From an uncultured Flavobacteriales bacterium (GTDB taxonomy: Bacteria; Bacteroidota; Bacteroidia; Flavobacteriales_D; Sanyastnellaceae), in assembly GCA_937897625.1 (NCBI GenBank), contig CALCNZ010000107.1, positions 18,234 to 82,233 of the forward strand: DNA of 64,000 bases. Direction: 5' to 3'. The position numbers and the translations under genes were made by a program. The notes under the pieces were generated by a model that was given only the letters and a program-made list of their open reading frames with translations, made no database searches and had not been told where the DNA came from. This document shows, piece by piece, positions 25,153 through 34,771 of the stretch (position 1 is its first letter; each line of letters starts with the position of its first letter).

Positions 25153-26769
25153 TCACGCAGGATTTCCTATGCGCATCAGACGTTGCGTGTATGCATGCGT
25201 CGGATGAAGAAAAACTTCTTCAGCACTTCCGCGTTCAACAATTTCGCCTTTCCGCATAACCATCACTCGATTGCTCATATGATACACAACAGGCATGTCG
25301 TGAGAGATGAATAAATAGGTAAGACCAAACTCTTCCTTCAAATCGTTTAACAAGTTCAACACCTGGGCTTGTACGGAAACATCAAGCGCTGCAACCGCTT
25401 CATCGCAAATAATTAATTTCGGATTGGTGGCCAATGCGCGGGCAATGACAATACGTTGGCGTTGTCCGCCTGAGAAATTATGCGCGTAACGCTGCGCGCT
25501 ATCGGCGGGCATTCCAACCGCATTCAATAAATATTCAACGCGCTTCTTTCGCTCCGCGAGTGTGCTTCCAATTTTATGAATGTGCAACGGCTCGAGGAGC
25601 ATGTCTTCAATTTTTAATTTCGGATTCAACGATGCAAACGGATCTTGAAACACCATTTGAATATCTTTTCGAAATTTATTTGGGAAGGAAATATTTTTCC
25701 CAATCAGCGATTCGTTTCCGAAAGAAACCTCGCCACTCGTTGGTGCCAACAAACCCATGAGCATGCGACTTAATGAAGTCTTTCCACATCCGCTTTCCCC
25801 AATTAAACCAAGGGTTTCCCCTTGTTTAATATCGAAGGAAATGTTGTTCACAGCCGGAGAAGTTTGACCGGGATAAACCTTCGTCAATCCTTCAACATGC
25901 AATAAAATATTTTCACTTTCGGAAAAGGCGTAATGCTTTTCATCAAGATCATTTCCCAACGTAACCAAACGCTTTCCCTTCGAGGTTTTCGTGGGTCTGC
26001 ATGCAAGTAATCCTCTTGTGTATTCGTGTTGGGGATGATTCAACACTTCCTCTGCATTGCCCTGTTCAACGGCACTTCCAGACTTCATAACAACAATGAA
26101 ATCTGCAATCTCTTTCACCACATGCAAATCGTGTGAAATGAAAAGCACCGACATGTTACGGTTGTTTTTCAGCTTTTTTATAAGCTCTAAAATAGACGCT
26201 TGAACGGAAGGGTCTAGTGCAGTGGTCGGTTCGTCTGCAATAAGCAATTGTGGCTCTGAAGCCAGCGCCATGGCAATCATAATGCGCTGACGCTGTCCTC
26301 CCGAAAACTCATGCGGATATTTCTTTAATGCGCCCGTTGGATCGGGCATTTCAACTTCTTCCAACAAAGAAAGAATCTTACTTTTTCGAACTTCTTTGTT
26401 TTCATGCTGAAGGCATTCCTCCATTTGCTGCGCGCAGGTCATAGCCGGATTCAGCGCTGTCATGGGCTCTTGGAAAATCACAGCGATTTTCTTTCCACGC
26501 AAGGAAACAAGCACTTCATCGGTTGGCCTTACCGTTCGATCTTCCTTCCCGGTTAATTCACTCGAAAGAAATATTTCTCCTGAAGGGAACGATAAATTTT
26601 TAGCTGGAAGCAGGCCCAATAACGACATTGCCGTTACCGATTTTCCACTTCCAGATTCACCAACAACGGCCGTTATCTTTCCTGGAAATAGCGCATAAGA
26701 CAAGGCGTTCACAACAATTCGATTATTGAACGCAACGCTTAGATTTTTAATTTCCAACAAGGATTTCAC
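25153..26769 (-). CDS. ABC transporter protein with two fused Opp/Dpp-type ATPase domains
   Basis: About 538 residues from the preferred GTG at 26769 (VKSLLEIKNLSVAF). The upstream in-frame extension to 26859 has no ABC homology and is left out. The first ATPase (about 5-250) has Walker A GESGSGKS, signature FSGGQRQRIMIAMALAS and Walker B LLIADEPTT. The second (about 290-535) has GESGCGKT, FSGGQRQRIVIARALAT and LIICDEAVAALD. The fusion corresponds to DppD plus DppF, as in YejF or GsiA. Such proteins drive peptide, glutathione or nickel import. No permease or binding-protein gene is adjacent, so the substrate is open. Confidence 0.9.
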   Translation of the reverse strand: MKSLLEIKNLSVAFNNRIVVNALSYALFPGKITAVVGESGSGKSVTAMSLLGLLPAKNLSFPSGEIFLSSELTGKEDRTVRPTDEVLVSLRGKKIAVIFQEPMTALNPAMTCAQQMEECLQHENKEVRKSKILSLLEEVEMPDPTGALKKYPHEFSGGQRQRIMIAMALASEPQLLIADEPTTALDPSVQASILELIKKLKNNRNMSVLFISHDLHVVKEIADFIVVMKSGSAVEQGNAEEVLNHPQHEYTRGLLACRPTKTSKGKRLVTLGNDLDEKHYAFSESENILLHVEGLTKVYPGQTSPAVNNISFDIKQGETLGLIGESGCGKTSLSRMLMGLLAPTSGEVSFGNESLIGKNISFPNKFRKDIQMVFQDPFASLNPKLKIEDMLLEPLHIHKIGSTLAERKKRVEYLLNAVGMPADSAQRYAHNFSGGQRQRIVIARALATNPKLIICDEAVAALDVSVQAQVLNLLNDLKEEFGLTYLFISHDMPVVYHMSNRVMVMRKGEIVERGSAEEVFLHPTHAYTQRLMRIGNPA

Positions 26770-26911
26770 TGTATGCAAGATGAATATTATTTCTGTTGGA
26801 AAGACATTAATGCATTGAAGAAATAAACATTTCATTCGCAATAAACCTTGAACGACCATGCCCTTCCAACTTAAAATTTGATTAGCTTTATTGAACCTTA
26901 AATCTTCAGTC

Positions 26912-28456
26912 GTGAAAAAAATTGTATTTCTTTTTGCTGTTCTCTTCGTTTCAAAAAGTGCTTTTGCTCAAGTAACCTGGAGTGAAAACGTTGCTCCAAT
27001 CTTATTTGAACATTGCACGAAATGTCACCACGAAGGTGGAATTGGACCGTCTTCACTCATGACCTTCGACGATGCGTACAACAGTCAAGCAGGAATTTTA
27101 GGTGCAATTACTTCCGGACAAATGCCGCCTTGGCCAGCTGATCCGAATTACCGACACTTTGTGGGCGAAAACGTTCTCACTCCAGCCGAAAAACAAGCCA
27201 TTGAAGATTGGATTACCGGAGGAGCAGCGAGTGGCGATTTAGCTTTGGCACCTGCGACACCTTCATACAACAACAACTCACAGTTGGTTTCAGTTGACCA
27301 GACCTACTTAACTCCGAACTACACCTCTCCGGCAACCAACAACGATTATTATAGAACCTTTGTCATTCCAAGCGGATTAGCGCAAGATGGATGGATAGAT
27401 GGTATTGAAGTTATTCCGGGCAATGCTGATATTGTTCATCACGTAGTAATCTCTTACGACCCAACCGGGGCGGGGGCTACACTGGATGCGAACGATCCGG
27501 GCGAAGGGTTTCAATCTAGCGGTGGAAGCCTTGTGAATGGCGCAAAATTCCTTGCGGCCTGGGCACCAGGAGGAGGGCCACTGTGGGTGCCTTTCGGATT
27601 TGCGCAACGCTTAGAAGCAGGCGGAGATTTCTTGGTTGAATTTCACTATCCAGCAGGAACCTTAGGCCTTTCAGACCAAACCACCATTAACCTTCACTAT
27701 TCAGACGATCCCACCCCACGTGAGGTTTGGTACAACCCCATTCTAAATCACGGACCGGGAGTCCTTGACCAGAACTTCCTATACGTATTGGCCAATCAGA
27801 CCGCAACGTTCACAGAAACGTACACCGTACCTGCAGATGTTACATTAATTGGAACCTTTCCTCATATGCATCTCATTGGAAGAAGCATTAGCAGTTGGGC
27901 TGAACTTCCAGACGGATCAACAGAACCATTGATTAGTGTGCCTTCCTGGAATTTCCATTGGCAGTTGAGCTACAACTATCCGCAACTCATTCACATTCCG
28001 CAAAACACGAACCTTCGCGCCGAGGCCTTCTACGACAACACTTCCGCAAATCCCTTCAACCCGAACAGCCCGCCAGCTTTGGTGACTGCAGGAGAACAAA
28101 CAGGGGATGAGATGATGATTGTATTCTTTGCTTACACCTACTATTTGCCAGGCGATGAAAACATTGTTGTTACACCAAATGTGGGTGTGGAAGAACAGCA
28201 CTTTATAAAGCAACAATTCGATGTGTTTCCAAATCCAAACAACGGAACGTTCAATGTTCAAACGTTCAATGAGCGCTTCGACAAAGCGTTTGTAACCGTT
28301 ACAGACATTAGCGGCAGGGTGGTTTACGAATCGAAGTGGAACATTCCTGGCGGAATGCATACACAGCAATTGGAACTCGATCTTCCAAGAGGAATTTATG
28401 TGTTACATGCGGAAGGACAAACCACTCACGAAAGTGAGCGTTTCATTGTAGAATAA
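26912..28456 (+). CDS. Haem-c/PHM-type copper monooxygenase-like protein with T9SS sorting domain
   Basis: A 514-residue exported protein from GTG 26912, which starts MKKIVFLFAV as a signal peptide. A TTG 21 bases upstream is possible. A haem-c site C35-T-K-C38-H39 sits in a small cytochrome-like domain (about 22-105). Residues about 125-415 resemble the peptidylglycine alpha-hydroxylating/dopamine beta monooxygenase fold and carry its whole copper set. The CuH ligands are H176-H177 (DIVHHVVI) and H245 (VEFHYP). The CuM ligands are H318-x-H320 (PHMHLIGR) and M401 (GDEMMIVFFAYTYY). The C-terminal 80 residues (VFPNPNNGTF...SGRVV...RGIYVLHAEG) are a type A T9SS sorting domain. A surface copper oxidase fed by its own haem is inferred. 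The substrate is unknown. Confidence 0.8.
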   Translation: MKKIVFLFAVLFVSKSAFAQVTWSENVAPILFEHCTKCHHEGGIGPSSLMTFDDAYNSQAGILGAITSGQMPPWPADPNYRHFVGENVLTPAEKQAIEDWITGGAASGDLALAPATPSYNNNSQLVSVDQTYLTPNYTSPATNNDYYRTFVIPSGLAQDGWIDGIEVIPGNADIVHHVVISYDPTGAGATLDANDPGEGFQSSGGSLVNGAKFLAAWAPGGGPLWVPFGFAQRLEAGGDFLVEFHYPAGTLGLSDQTTINLHYSDDPTPREVWYNPILNHGPGVLDQNFLYVLANQTATFTETYTVPADVTLIGTFPHMHLIGRSISSWAELPDGSTEPLISVPSWNFHWQLSYNYPQLIHIPQNTNLRAEAFYDNTSANPFNPNSPPALVTAGEQTGDEMMIVFFAYTYYLPGDENIVVTPNVGVEEQHFIKQQFDVFPNPNNGTFNVQTFNERFDKAFVTVTDISGRVVYESKWNIPGGMHTQQLELDLPRGIYVLHAEGQTTHESERFIVE

Positions 28457-29548
28457 CTACAGCGAAAACTTCAACGAGAAAACGTTGCTGTATAATACGT
28501 CGGAAGAATTTCCTACGTCTGATAACGCGTAGTCGATAAACATTTTTCTAAGGCGAATACCAATGCCAATATTGGGTTGGTATGTTATATATTCTTTTTC
28601 GAAATCCTTTACACGTTGGGCGTTTCCAACCCCTGCGCGGAAAAAAATAGTGTTCGAATATCCGACTTCGAAACCTACGTTTGGATCAATGCTAAACACC
28701 TTTCCAGAAACCAACGCATTGCGCTGACCGTCTGTGGTGAAGGTGGCATTTCCTTCCACCAAAAATGAAAATTTCTCTTTGTTGAATTTGTAGCCCGCGC
28801 CTAAAATCGCTCTCGGTAACGCAATCTCTAATCCGTTTTGCGGAAGCGAATTTCCTGTTTGTTGAAAGACCGAAGTGGCGGTTGAACCCAAACTAAAAGA
28901 CCACGCATTAAATGTTGAACTTGCATCGCGAACCACAGCGCCCAAGCAAAGATGTTTGCCCTGATACTGTGCGCCTAAATCGAAACCGAATCCAAACGAC
29001 CGTGCGAAATCTCCAATCTGTCTGTAAATAATTTTCGCTGTTCCTCCAATGTTCACGCGACTTGACCAAGGCTTGTGAATGAAAGGAACACCTTTCTTCG
29101 CATAGGAAAATAAAAAGGCGTAATCCGCTGCGTTAAACGTTGTAACCCTTGAGTAGTCAATGTTTCCGTTAGGATCATACAAATCCAATGTGTTCGGAAT
29201 ATCGTCGATTCCAAAACGAATGAGCGAAAAAGAAGCAGCCGATGTTGAATCCAATCGCTTGCCTACTGCGGCATAATCGTACTTCGCAATTCCTGCATAA
29301 GACTCGCTGTGCATGAGAGCTGCGTCTAGCTTATTTCCCAGACCCATAAGACCCGCAGGATTCCAATATCCAGACGTTACATCGTTCACGCTGCTCACTT
29401 GTGCTTGAGACATTCCCATGGCCCGAGCACCAACGCCAATTTGCAAAAATTCATTCACGTAAACACGCGCTACTTGACCTTGCGCATGGATTGTAGCGCA
29501 AAAGAGCAAAACAAGGAGGCTAATTTTCGAAATGAAATTTTTCTTCAT
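28457..29548 (-). CDS. PorV/PorQ-family outer-membrane beta-barrel protein
   Basis: A 363-residue protein with a signal peptide (about 1-24) and a chain of alternating amphipathic strands ending in an aromatic/Leu C terminus (VFSLKFSL), as in outer-membrane barrels. The N terminus IGVGARAMGMSQAQVSSVNDVTSGYWNPAGL, read as two parts, is the hallmark of the PorV/UPF0164 group. Some members (PorV) shuttle T9SS cargo, and others are of unknown role. It follows the Nfu gene by 38 bases. Its stop codon abuts, with no intervening base, that of the convergent haem-c/copper gene, itself predicted T9SS cargo. Confidence 0.82.
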   Translation of the reverse strand: MKKNFISKISLLVLLFCATIHAQGQVARVYVNEFLQIGVGARAMGMSQAQVSSVNDVTSGYWNPAGLMGLGNKLDAALMHSESYAGIAKYDYAAVGKRLDSTSAASFSLIRFGIDDIPNTLDLYDPNGNIDYSRVTTFNAADYAFLFSYAKKGVPFIHKPWSSRVNIGGTAKIIYRQIGDFARSFGFGFDLGAQYQGKHLCLGAVVRDASSTFNAWSFSLGSTATSVFQQTGNSLPQNGLEIALPRAILGAGYKFNKEKFSFLVEGNATFTTDGQRNALVSGKVFSIDPNVGFEVGYSNTIFFRAGVGNAQRVKDFEKEYITYQPNIGIGIRLRKMFIDYALSDVGNSSDVLYSNVFSLKFSL

Positions 29549-29586
29549 GAGCGTGAGTGAAACGAGAGTCTTCTCAGATTATTTCC

Positions 29587-30231
29587 TTAAACCGAAATTA
29601 CTTCTTCAACCACTCTTGGAAGTTTCGCTTTCAACAGGTTTTCAATTCCACCTTTCAACGTTGCTGTTGAGGAAGGACAGCCTGCGCATGATCCTTTCAT
29701 TTCAACAAAAACTTTCTTCTCTTCGTATCCCACGAAATCAATTGCACCTCCATCAGCTTCCACTGCTGGACGAACAAACTCTTCCAACAAAGCCATAATT
29801 GAATCGTCGTATTCCGAAGGTTTAATCTTCGAGCGATCAACATTCGACGGAGTAGAACCTCCTGCTTTTGCCTCTTCAATCATACCCGCACTTCTACTCA
29901 TAAGCTCTGCGGGAACAGTAGAAACCGCAATTTCATTATCCATGAGCCACTCGCGAATGTACTCGCGCAACTGCATCACAATCATGTCCCAATCAATGGT
30001 AGCGTCTTTTGTTACGGTGACAAAATTGTGTGCTACAAATACATTCGTTACAAATGGAAAATTGAACAGCTCCTCTGCAAGAGGCGAAGAACCTGACGCT
30101 TCGGCCTTTGATTTATATTCAACTTGAAGTCCGCCGGTTAACAGCAAACGATCCGCTACAAACTTCATAGACGAAGGATTCGGAGTCATTTCAGCATAAA
30201 CAGAGGTCGGAATTTTTTTTCTTTCGTTCAT
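29587..30231 (-). CDS. Nfu-type iron-sulfur cluster scaffold protein
   Basis: About 214 residues from ATG 30231 (MNERKKIPTSVYAEMTPNP). A longer reading to 30273 adds 14 unlike residues. An N-terminal Nfu domain (about 8-95, with TPNPSSMKF) is followed by a C-terminal NifU domain (about 135-210) whose cluster ligands are the CxxC of GSCAGCPSS, preceded by VRPAVEADGGAIDFVGYEE. It carries and delivers 4Fe-4S clusters to target enzymes. It is divergent from the amidohydrolase operon and upstream of the PorV-like gene. Confidence 0.93.
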   Translation of the reverse strand: MNERKKIPTSVYAEMTPNPSSMKFVADRLLLTGGLQVEYKSKAEASGSSPLAEELFNFPFVTNVFVAHNFVTVTKDATIDWDMIVMQLREYIREWLMDNEIAVSTVPAELMSRSAGMIEEAKAGGSTPSNVDRSKIKPSEYDDSIMALLEEFVRPAVEADGGAIDFVGYEEKKVFVEMKGSCAGCPSSTATLKGGIENLLKAKLPRVVEEVISV

Positions 30232-30291
30232 GTCACAAATGTAATTGCAATACCCGAAAACATTTACACCCAATGTTCATTTGAATCCCAC

Positions 30292-30299
30292 TATTTTTG
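30292..30299 (+). promoter_or_regulatory. -7 promoter box of the amidohydrolase operon (TATTTTTG)
   Basis: TATTTTTG is an exact TAnnTTTG match, leaving a leader of about 38 bases before the ATG at 30338. The leader contains a short GTGAA-TTTTTCAC dyad (about 30311-30323). All genes from here to 37560 run on the plus strand with small gaps. Confidence 0.55.
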
Positions 30300-30337
30300 T
30301 TTGAAACGTTTGTGAATTTTTCACTTCAACATACAAC

Positions 30338-33300
30338 ATGAGAAAACTCTTCATACTAGGGCTTGTCATTGCCACGCATGTGCATTTGTTCGCGCAAGAA
30401 ACCTTTCCATTCAATGGCGTTCGTCCAAAAGACGTGACATCCTATGCCTTGGTGAATGCCACCGTTTATTCCACTCCTGAAAATAAATTGGAAGGCGCCA
30501 CCGTGGTGATTGAAAAAGGAAAAATTATTGCGGTTGGAAAAGGGGTCGCTATACCTTCGAATTGCGTGCGCATAGACGCAACAGGGAAGTTCATCTATGC
30601 CGGATTCATCGATGTTTTTTCTTCGTATGGAATTCCGAAAAAACAGAATCAAAATCATGGAGAAGAATCGGAAGATTCTGGAAAAGGCCCTTTAAACTGG
30701 AACGCCGCTATTCACCCAGAATACAACGCTTCTCTCGAAATTCAGCACAACGAAGAAGAAGCCGAAAGCTACCGAAACACAGGAATTACAGCGGTTTGTA
30801 CGCACAAAGCAGACGGTATCGCTCGCGGAAACGGCGCGTTAGTTTCTCTTGGAAGTGAAATTCATGCCGACATCATTAGCACAGAAGCAGCGTCTTACTT
30901 TTCATTCAACAAAGGAAGCAGCCCGCAACAATATCCGTCTTCCATCATGGGAAGTATCGCCTTACTTAGACAGACTTACTGCGATGCGAACTGGTATGCC
31001 AATTTGAAAGGATCGGGTGAAACTAATCTTTCACTACGTGCGCTCAACGCCAACAGCAATCACGCTCAAATTTTCGAGGCGAATGACAAGTGGAATATTC
31101 TTCGCGCAGATGCCGTAGGCGACGAATTCGGAGTTCAGTATATTTTCAAAACAAATGGAAATGAATACCAGCGTTTGGAAGAAATGAAGGGCACGAAAGG
31201 AAAGTTCATTGTTCCTGTGAATTTCCCATTGGCCTTTGATGTAAGTGATCCCGCAAGCAATCGTTATATATCTACAGCGGAATTGAAGCATTGGGAATTA
31301 GCGCCCTATAACTTGGCTTACATGCACAAAGCCGGACTTGAATTTTGCATTACTTCCAGCGATTTAGAAGACAAAAGTCAATTCCTCGAAAACTTGAAAA
31401 TTGCCGTTGAAAACGGACTTCCTGCAGACATTGCGCTCGCTGCATTAACTACGCGTCCTGCTCAATATTTGAACGCTCAACAACGCGTCGGTTCTATCCT
31501 TGCGGGTTACGACGCAAACTTGATCATCACCAACAAAGAACTGTTTTCAAGCGATTCAAAAATTCTTGAAACATGGGTAAACGGAAAGCCTTACTTCGTT
31601 TCGAGTTCTGAATCCATTTCATTGGAAGGCACCTATAAAATTCAAGTTGTTGGAATTGAAATTCAAGCGGAAGGAAAAAAAGGAAAAGGCGAAGAGGTGG
31701 TTGTTGCGTCAAAATTGAAAACAACCGATGCGCTTAAAAAACTTCACGAATCCTTCGGAAGTGTAGCCAAAGATTCAACGCTCATCCAATTGAAACTTCA
31801 GTTGAAAGACGGATTCCCTGTGGGGGAATTAACACTCGATAGCGCTTCATTCGTGCGAGTTTCAGGAAATATTCATCCCAAAGAAAAAGGTCTTTTGTTA
31901 GACCTCACTTCGTTCGGAAAACCTGCTTTGAACATCGCAGTTGTTGTTACCCCACTTCCGAAAAAAGAAGAAGAAAAGAAAGGTGAAAAAACTAAAACAC
32001 TTCCAGGAGAAATTATTTATCCCTTCACCGCTTACGGCAAAACTTCACTTCCCAAAAAAGAGAATGTGGTATTTCGAAACGCTACCCTTTGGACGTGTGA
32101 AAACGGAACCATTCAAGAAGGCGACTTGTGGGTGAAGGATGGAAAGATCGCTGGAATAGGCGTAGACATTAGCATTCCGAAGGAAGAAGTGGTTCAAGAA
32201 GTTGACGCGAAAGGCAAACACATTTCACCCGGTATTATTGACGAGCACAGCCACATTGCACTTTCAAGTGTGAATGAAGGAACGCAAGCGAGCAGTGCTG
32301 AAGTGGAAGAGGGAAGTGTTATTTATCCGGAAGACATCGATATCTATCGTCAACTTTCCGGAGGAACCACCGCCTCGCAATTGTTGCACGGAAGTGCAAA
32401 TCCAATTGGCGGACAGAGTGCCTTGGTGAAATTGCGTTGGGGCGCAAATGCAGAAGGAATGAAAATTGAAAACGCTCCTGGCTTCATCAAATTCGCTTTA
32501 GGTGAAAACGTGAAGCAAAGCAATTGGGGCGATCACTCAGTTACCCGTTTCCCGCAAACCCGCATGGGAGTAGAGCAAGTGTATTACGATCATTTCTATC
32601 GCGCATTGGAATACGGAAAGGCATGGGACACTTACAACGCGGCTTGCAAAAAAGTTAAGAAAGGTCTACCCATGCCTCTTGCGCCGCGTAGAGATCTAGA
32701 ATTGGAAACCATTCTAGAAATTCTTCGCAAAGAAAGATTCATCAGCTGTCACAGCTACGTTCAAAGCGAAATCAACATGCTCATGCATGTAGCAGATAGC
32801 TTCAACTTCAAAATAAACACCTTCACGCACATTCTTGAAGGCTATAAAGTCGCCGACAAAATGAAAGCGCACGGAGCAGGTGCTTCTACATTCAGCGATT
32901 GGTGGGCCTACAAGGCCGAAGTGAAAGACGCCATTCCATACAACGCTGCCATCATGTACGAACAAGGAATTGTTGTTGCCATCAATTCCGACGATGCAGA
33001 AATGGGCGCACGCTTGAATCAAGAGGCTGGTAAAATTGTAAAATACGGCGGCGTGCCTGCAGAGGAAGCATTGAAAATGGTGACGCTGAATCCAGCGAAA
33101 TTGCTGCACCTCGACAATCGCATGGGTTCGTTGAAAGTAGGAAAAGACGCCGACTTCGTGATTTGGAACAACGAACCGTTAAGCATATACGCCAGAGCTG
33201 AAAAGACTTACATCGACGGAACTTGCTACTTCAACTTGGAAGAAGATGAGAAAGCGCGTGAGGCTTTCGCCGCTGAACGCGAACGCATCATTCAAAAAAT

Positions 33301-33415
33301 GGAAGCAGCTAAAAACGGCGGCGCTTCAACCAGAAAACCACAACCGAAGACGCCGCATCACTTCCATTGCGACAGTATGGACGAAACGTCAAAAGGAATT
33401 TTCATTAAAGAATAA
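30338..33415 (+). CDS. Exported double amidohydrolase-family protein (inactive N half, active-looking C half)
   Basis: A 1025-residue protein with a signal peptide (about 1-19) and two amidohydrolase modules (about 35-430 and about 570-985). In the second module H637-S-H639 in IIDEHSHIA, further His in ISCHS and FTHILEG, and D885 in INSDDAE supply the usual metal and catalytic residues. In the first, the HxH position reads F94-S-S96 (GFIDVFSSYG), the later His residues are absent, and only the flanking folds (GSILAGYDANLIITN) remain. By family knowledge such proteins hydrolyse cyclic amides, dipeptides or related C-N bonds. The first half is probably structural. The substrate is unknown. The next gene follows after six bases. 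Confidence 0.88.
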   Translation: MRKLFILGLVIATHVHLFAQETFPFNGVRPKDVTSYALVNATVYSTPENKLEGATVVIEKGKIIAVGKGVAIPSNCVRIDATGKFIYAGFIDVFSSYGIPKKQNQNHGEESEDSGKGPLNWNAAIHPEYNASLEIQHNEEEAESYRNTGITAVCTHKADGIARGNGALVSLGSEIHADIISTEAASYFSFNKGSSPQQYPSSIMGSIALLRQTYCDANWYANLKGSGETNLSLRALNANSNHAQIFEANDKWNILRADAVGDEFGVQYIFKTNGNEYQRLEEMKGTKGKFIVPVNFPLAFDVSDPASNRYISTAELKHWELAPYNLAYMHKAGLEFCITSSDLEDKSQFLENLKIAVENGLPADIALAALTTRPAQYLNAQQRVGSILAGYDANLIITNKELFSSDSKILETWVNGKPYFVSSSESISLEGTYKIQVVGIEIQAEGKKGKGEEVVVASKLKTTDALKKLHESFGSVAKDSTLIQLKLQLKDGFPVGELTLDSASFVRVSGNIHPKEKGLLLDLTSFGKPALNIAVVVTPLPKKEEEKKGEKTKTLPGEIIYPFTAYGKTSLPKKENVVFRNATLWTCENGTIQEGDLWVKDGKIAGIGVDISIPKEEVVQEVDAKGKHISPGIIDEHSHIALSSVNEGTQASSAEVEEGSVIYPEDIDIYRQLSGGTTASQLLHGSANPIGGQSALVKLRWGANAEGMKIENAPGFIKFALGENVKQSNWGDHSVTRFPQTRMGVEQVYYDHFYRALEYGKAWDTYNAACKKVKKGLPMPLAPRRDLELETILEILRKERFISCHSYVQSEINMLMHVADSFNFKINTFTHILEGYKVADKMKAHGAGASTFSDWWAYKAEVKDAIPYNAAIMYEQGIVVAINSDDAEMGARLNQEAGKIVKYGGVPAEEALKMVTLNPAKLLHLDNRMGSLKVGKDADFVIWNNEPLSIYARAEKTYIDGTCYFNLEEDEKAREAFAAERERIIQKMEAAKNGGASTRKPQPKTPHHFHCDSMDETSKGIFIKE

Positions 33416-33421
33416 ACGAAC

Positions 33422-34741
33422 ATGAACATCCGAAAAATATTTTTAGCATTCGCGCTTCTTGCAAGCATCTGTGTTGAAGCACAGCACCGCCCAACGCCCG
33501 CGTCGGCTCAAAGTAATTCAATCATACTTACCAACTGCTACGCGCATTTGGGAAATGGAAAAGTCATTGAAAACGCCTACATCGCTTTTGAAAACGGTGT
33601 ACTTACGCTCGTTGCAGACGCCACCGTTTCACGCATAGATGTAACGAAATACGATAAGGTCATTCCCATTGAAGGGCAACACGTTTATCCTGGATTCATT
33701 GCGCCGAACTCATCGTTGGGACTGGTTGAAATAGATGCGATTCGTGCGCAAAACGACTTATACGAAGTGGGAACTTTCAAACCGAGCGTTCGTTCGGTTA
33801 TTGCGTACAACGCAGACTCAGAAATTATTCCCACCGTTCGTTCGAACGGAGTGTTATTGGGACAAATAACGCCGCGAGGCGGAATAATTTCAGGCTCTTC
33901 GTCTGTCATGCAATTCGATGCCTGGAACTGGGAAGACGCTGTGGTACGTGCAGACGATGGCCTTCACTTGAACTGGCCGCAAGTCATTCACAGGCACTAC
34001 GACAAAGGAAGAATCCTAGTGTCAAAAGTGAAAAGCTATGATCAACAAAAGCGCGAAATAGAATTGTTCTTCAGCGACGCGAAAGCCTACGCGAAAGCGC
34101 CAAAGGGAGATTTGACCGAGCTTCGCTTCGAAGCCATGGCCGGGCTTTTCGACGGAACCAAAACGCTCTATGTTCATGCCGATGAATTGAAGTCTATACA
34201 CGAAGCCATTCAATTCAAACGCGACATGGGCATTGTGAAGGTGGTTCTTGTTGGCGGATACGACGCACCGCTTGCGGCTTCCATCTTGAAAGAAGAAAAC
34301 GTTTCAGTGCTTCTTCGTCGTGTGCACGATTTAGCTTCATTGGACGAAGACGATCCACACGCCTCTTTCGCTTTAGCGAAAAAATTATACGACGCCGGAA
34401 TCCTTTTCGCTTTCCAAAACGAAGGAGACATGGAGCGCATGGGCACGCGAAACCTGCCATTCATGGCCGGTACAGCCGTTGCGCATGGACTTCCATACGA
34501 AGAGGCGGTGAAGGCTTTGACCAGTAATGCAGCGTCTATTTTAGGCATCGATAAAAAGTACGGAACGCTTGAAGTGGGCAAGAGTGCAACACTTTTCGTT
34601 TCATATGGCGATGCGTTGAACATGACCACCAATCAATTGCGCTTGGCCTACATAGACGGAAGGAGCATTGATTTGAATAACATGCAAACCGAAATGTACC
34701 TGCTGTACAAGAACAAATACGATAAAGAACGAAGCAAATAA
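33422..34741 (+). CDS. Exported amidohydrolase-like protein lacking metal ligands
   Basis: A 439-residue protein with a signal peptide (about 1-20, ending VEAQ). The overall fold is amidohydrolase-like, with the N-terminal beta-sandwich start ITNCYAHLGNGKVIENAYIAFENG in two parts and the C-terminal GTLEVGKSATLFVSYGD. However, the metal motif reads GFIAPNSSLG (N96-S-S98 instead of HxH), and the C-terminal Asp site reads FQNEGD. It is therefore probably non-catalytic and may pair with the preceding double-domain protein, whose first half is degenerate in the same way. The gap of six bases suggests co-translation. Confidence 0.85.
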   Translation: MNIRKIFLAFALLASICVEAQHRPTPASAQSNSIILTNCYAHLGNGKVIENAYIAFENGVLTLVADATVSRIDVTKYDKVIPIEGQHVYPGFIAPNSSLGLVEIDAIRAQNDLYEVGTFKPSVRSVIAYNADSEIIPTVRSNGVLLGQITPRGGIISGSSSVMQFDAWNWEDAVVRADDGLHLNWPQVIHRHYDKGRILVSKVKSYDQQKREIELFFSDAKAYAKAPKGDLTELRFEAMAGLFDGTKTLYVHADELKSIHEAIQFKRDMGIVKVVLVGGYDAPLAASILKEENVSVLLRRVHDLASLDEDDPHASFALAKKLYDAGILFAFQNEGDMERMGTRNLPFMAGTAVAHGLPYEEAVKALTSNAASILGIDKKYGTLEVGKSATLFVSYGDALNMTTNQLRLAYIDGRSIDLNNMQTEMYLLYKNKYDKERSK

Positions 34742-34771
34742 AGCTGTTTCTTTGCAGCGAATTTTAACATT

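Noticed and set aside
26769..26859. N-terminal extension of the double-ATPase ABC protein
   Set aside because: The added 30 residues are hydrophobic and Cys-rich with no match to ABC proteins. The ABC fold begins directly after the GTG at 26769.
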